Positions 5,016-6,231 of a DNA stretch of 6,231 bases are shown one piece after another (position 1 is the stretch's first letter; the number at the start of each line of letters is the position of its first letter). Made by a program: the position numbers and the translations under genes. Origin of the DNA: Acidobacteriota bacterium (GTDB lineage Bacteria; Acidobacteriota; Terriglobia; UBA7540); contig PLWR01000347.1 in NCBI GenBank assembly GCA_003165615.1, forward strand, positions 1 through 6,231. The letters run 5' to 3'. Below the pieces are notes generated by a model. That model saw only the letters and a list, made by a program, of their open reading frames with translations. It ran no database searches and was not told the origin of the DNA.

Positions 5016-6231
5016 TCACGGGCCCGTCGCCTTTGCCGGCGCGGCTCCTGCTGCACTGCCTGCAACAAAGCCGTCTCGAATGGAATCGGCGATTCCCTGG
5101 AACGTCCAGCGGGCATAGCGGCCCACCTGGAAAATACGCTGCTCTTCCAATAACCGCAGTGCTTCCAGTTTCCATTTGGAACCTGCCCACGACCAGGTGT
5201 AAGCGGTGTCGATCCAGGTCGGATCGACGACCTCGGCGCCATCAATCCAGCCCCATTCCTGCAGCTCCTGGGCAATGCTCTGGCCGAGCGTCCGCATCTC
5301 AGCCGGGCCGGGCTTGCTGCCTTCGGGGTATGATTTCTCCACATAGATGCTGACGCGGTCGCTGGCGCTCCGCCCCGAAGCGGGCAGGAAAGAGACATCA
5401 ACGTTGCTGTAAAACCCGACGCGATGGAAGCCGGCCTTGCTGGAGGGAATGTAGACCCAGTGTTCGGGAGGGCATTGGGGGCCTCTGCGAGCGCCGATAT
5501 TCACGACCAGAACGGCAGGAGAGGGATCCGGACGTGCCGCAGCCTTCAGCCCCGTAAGGGTCATCATGCGATTCAGCGGAAGGGTGGAAATCAGGAATTC
5601 GTACGCGGCGCAGCCACCATCGGCAAACATCACTTCACGCTTCTGCACGTCAATGCTGGCCACCCGTTTGCCATAGTACACATCGCAACGCGAGGCCATG
5701 CGCGATGCCAGGGCGTTCAAGCCCTCCTTGGGGTAGATGAATGTCGTGTTGTAGCCGGCTGCCACGGTGGAGTTGAACGCACCTTGTATGGCTGTGGGGA
5801 GACTGACGGGCGACTTGTAGGCATCCTGGGGCGCGATCTGGTCGCAGAGGCCCGAGGTGTACAGGTCGTGGAAAGGACGGAAGAACAATTCGTAGAGAGT
5901 CTTTCCGAAGCTACTGCGCAACCAGTCAGCCATGGTCACAACGGGCTGAGGCTGTAATGCCGCCTCGGCCATTTCGCACAAAGCAGCCTGCGCCGTCAGC
6001 GGGTCCAGGTATTTCAGACTATTCTGAATCGGGTAAGGAACCGCCAATCGCGTGTCGGGGAAATAGACGGCAGACTTGCGGCTGTACTGCTGGACGGGGG
6101 TGAGCGAGCGAATAAACTGGAGGACCAGCGGGTCGCCTCCAAATATCCAATGGCCGCCGCCGATTTCGAACCGGTATGCTTCCCCATCCGCCGGAGCCTC
6201 GTGGAGGCGGTCTTCGGTACCCGGCCGCATG
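5016..6231 (-). CDS. FAD-dependent oxidoreductase, amine-oxidase / UDP-galactopyranose-mutase-like, 5'-truncated by the window edge
   Basis: The frame is open to the right edge. The ATG at 6230 is probably internal, because the GGGHWIFGGD segment (visible residues 24-33) normally follows the dinucleotide-binding GxGxxG and GG-doublet by a few tens of residues, and those are missing. About 404 residues are visible and roughly 40-50 are likely outside. Other landmarks are YPKEGLNALASRMA (the G-G/E-x-x-x-L segment), SIDVQKREVMFADG then YEFLISTLPLNRMM (second part of the FAD domain with the 'S-T-L/P' strand), and the C-terminal FAD-contact motif GRYARWTFQGIADSIRDGFVAG (370-391). This pattern fits the large group annotated as protoporphyrinogen oxidase-like or amine oxidase proteins in sugar clusters, related to UDP-galactopyranose mutase. 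True Glf or HemG function is not supported. In context it probably modifies a sugar or isoprenoid intermediate. It is the first visible gene of the leftward cluster and is separated from the next by 141 bases. Confidence 0.8.
   Translation of the reverse strand, partial: MRPGTEDRLHEAPADGEAYRFEIGGGHWIFGGDPLVLQFIRSLTPVQQYSRKSAVYFPDTRLAVPYPIQNSLKYLDPLTAQAALCEMAEAALQPQPVVTMADWLRSSFGKTLYELFFRPFHDLYTSGLCDQIAPQDAYKSPVSLPTAIQGAFNSTVAAGYNTTFIYPKEGLNALASRMASRCDVYYGKRVASIDVQKREVMFADGGCAAYEFLISTLPLNRMMTLTGLKAAARPDPSPAVLVVNIGARRGPQCPPEHWVYIPSSKAGFHRVGFYSNVDVSFLPASGRSASDRVSIYVEKSYPEGSKPGPAEMRTLGQSIAQELQEWGWIDGAEVVDPTWIDTAYTWSWAGSKWKLEALRLLEEQRIFQVGRYARWTFQGIADSIRDGFVAGSAAGAAPAKATGP

Noticed and set aside
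5018..5027. Palindrome ACGGGCCCGT at the end of the FAD gene as a terminator or operator
   Set aside because: It has no loop, no T-run and no second copy nearby. A 10-base GC palindrome is expected by chance in such DNA.

Overview
This 6.2 kb bacterial window is GC-rich. It holds one rightward gene that enters from the left edge, followed by a leftward block that fills the rest and runs off the right edge. No RNA genes, CRISPR arrays or intact mobile elements were seen. The high GC content, the gene mix and the style of the secreted hypothetical protein suggest a soil or sediment bacterium, possibly Acidobacteriota. No marker gene is present to prove that, so the taxonomic placement is inference only.

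Bases 1-900 (+) carry the C-terminal three quarters of a PLP-dependent alpha-oxoamine synthase, best read as glycine C-acetyltransferase (kbl). It converges on a leftward stretch at about 930-1782 made of small, mostly damaged genes. Read in the direction of transcription (right to left), this stretch holds: a 36-codon truncated small gene of a family often seen near toxin-antitoxin loci; an intact-looking addiction-module antitoxin gene; a ParE/RelE-type toxin gene that starts in a GTGA overlap with the antitoxin but loses homology after about 40 codons; and the C-terminal part of a slipin/SPFH (band 7) protein. The toxin and slipin remnants meet out of frame near base 1300, as a single deletion would produce.

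Bases 1794-2318 (-) encode a small exported protein of unknown function. It is followed 11 bases later by the truncated small gene. A 182-base gap (2319-2500) separates it from the next block.

Bases 2501-6231 (-) form a cluster that looks like surface-glycan or glycolipid biosynthesis. In transcription order it contains a FAD-dependent oxidoreductase of the amine-oxidase/UDP-galactopyranose-mutase-like group (N-terminus outside the window), a class I SAM methyltransferase, a GtrB/dolichyl-phosphate-sugar-synthase-like family 2 glycosyltransferase with two C-terminal membrane segments, and a second, unrelated SAM methyltransferase. The middle two genes overlap by ATGA and the last follows after 17 bases, so these three are almost certainly cotranscribed. 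A plausible joint role is making and methylating a lipid-carried sugar at the inner membrane. The actual substrate cannot be read from the sequence.
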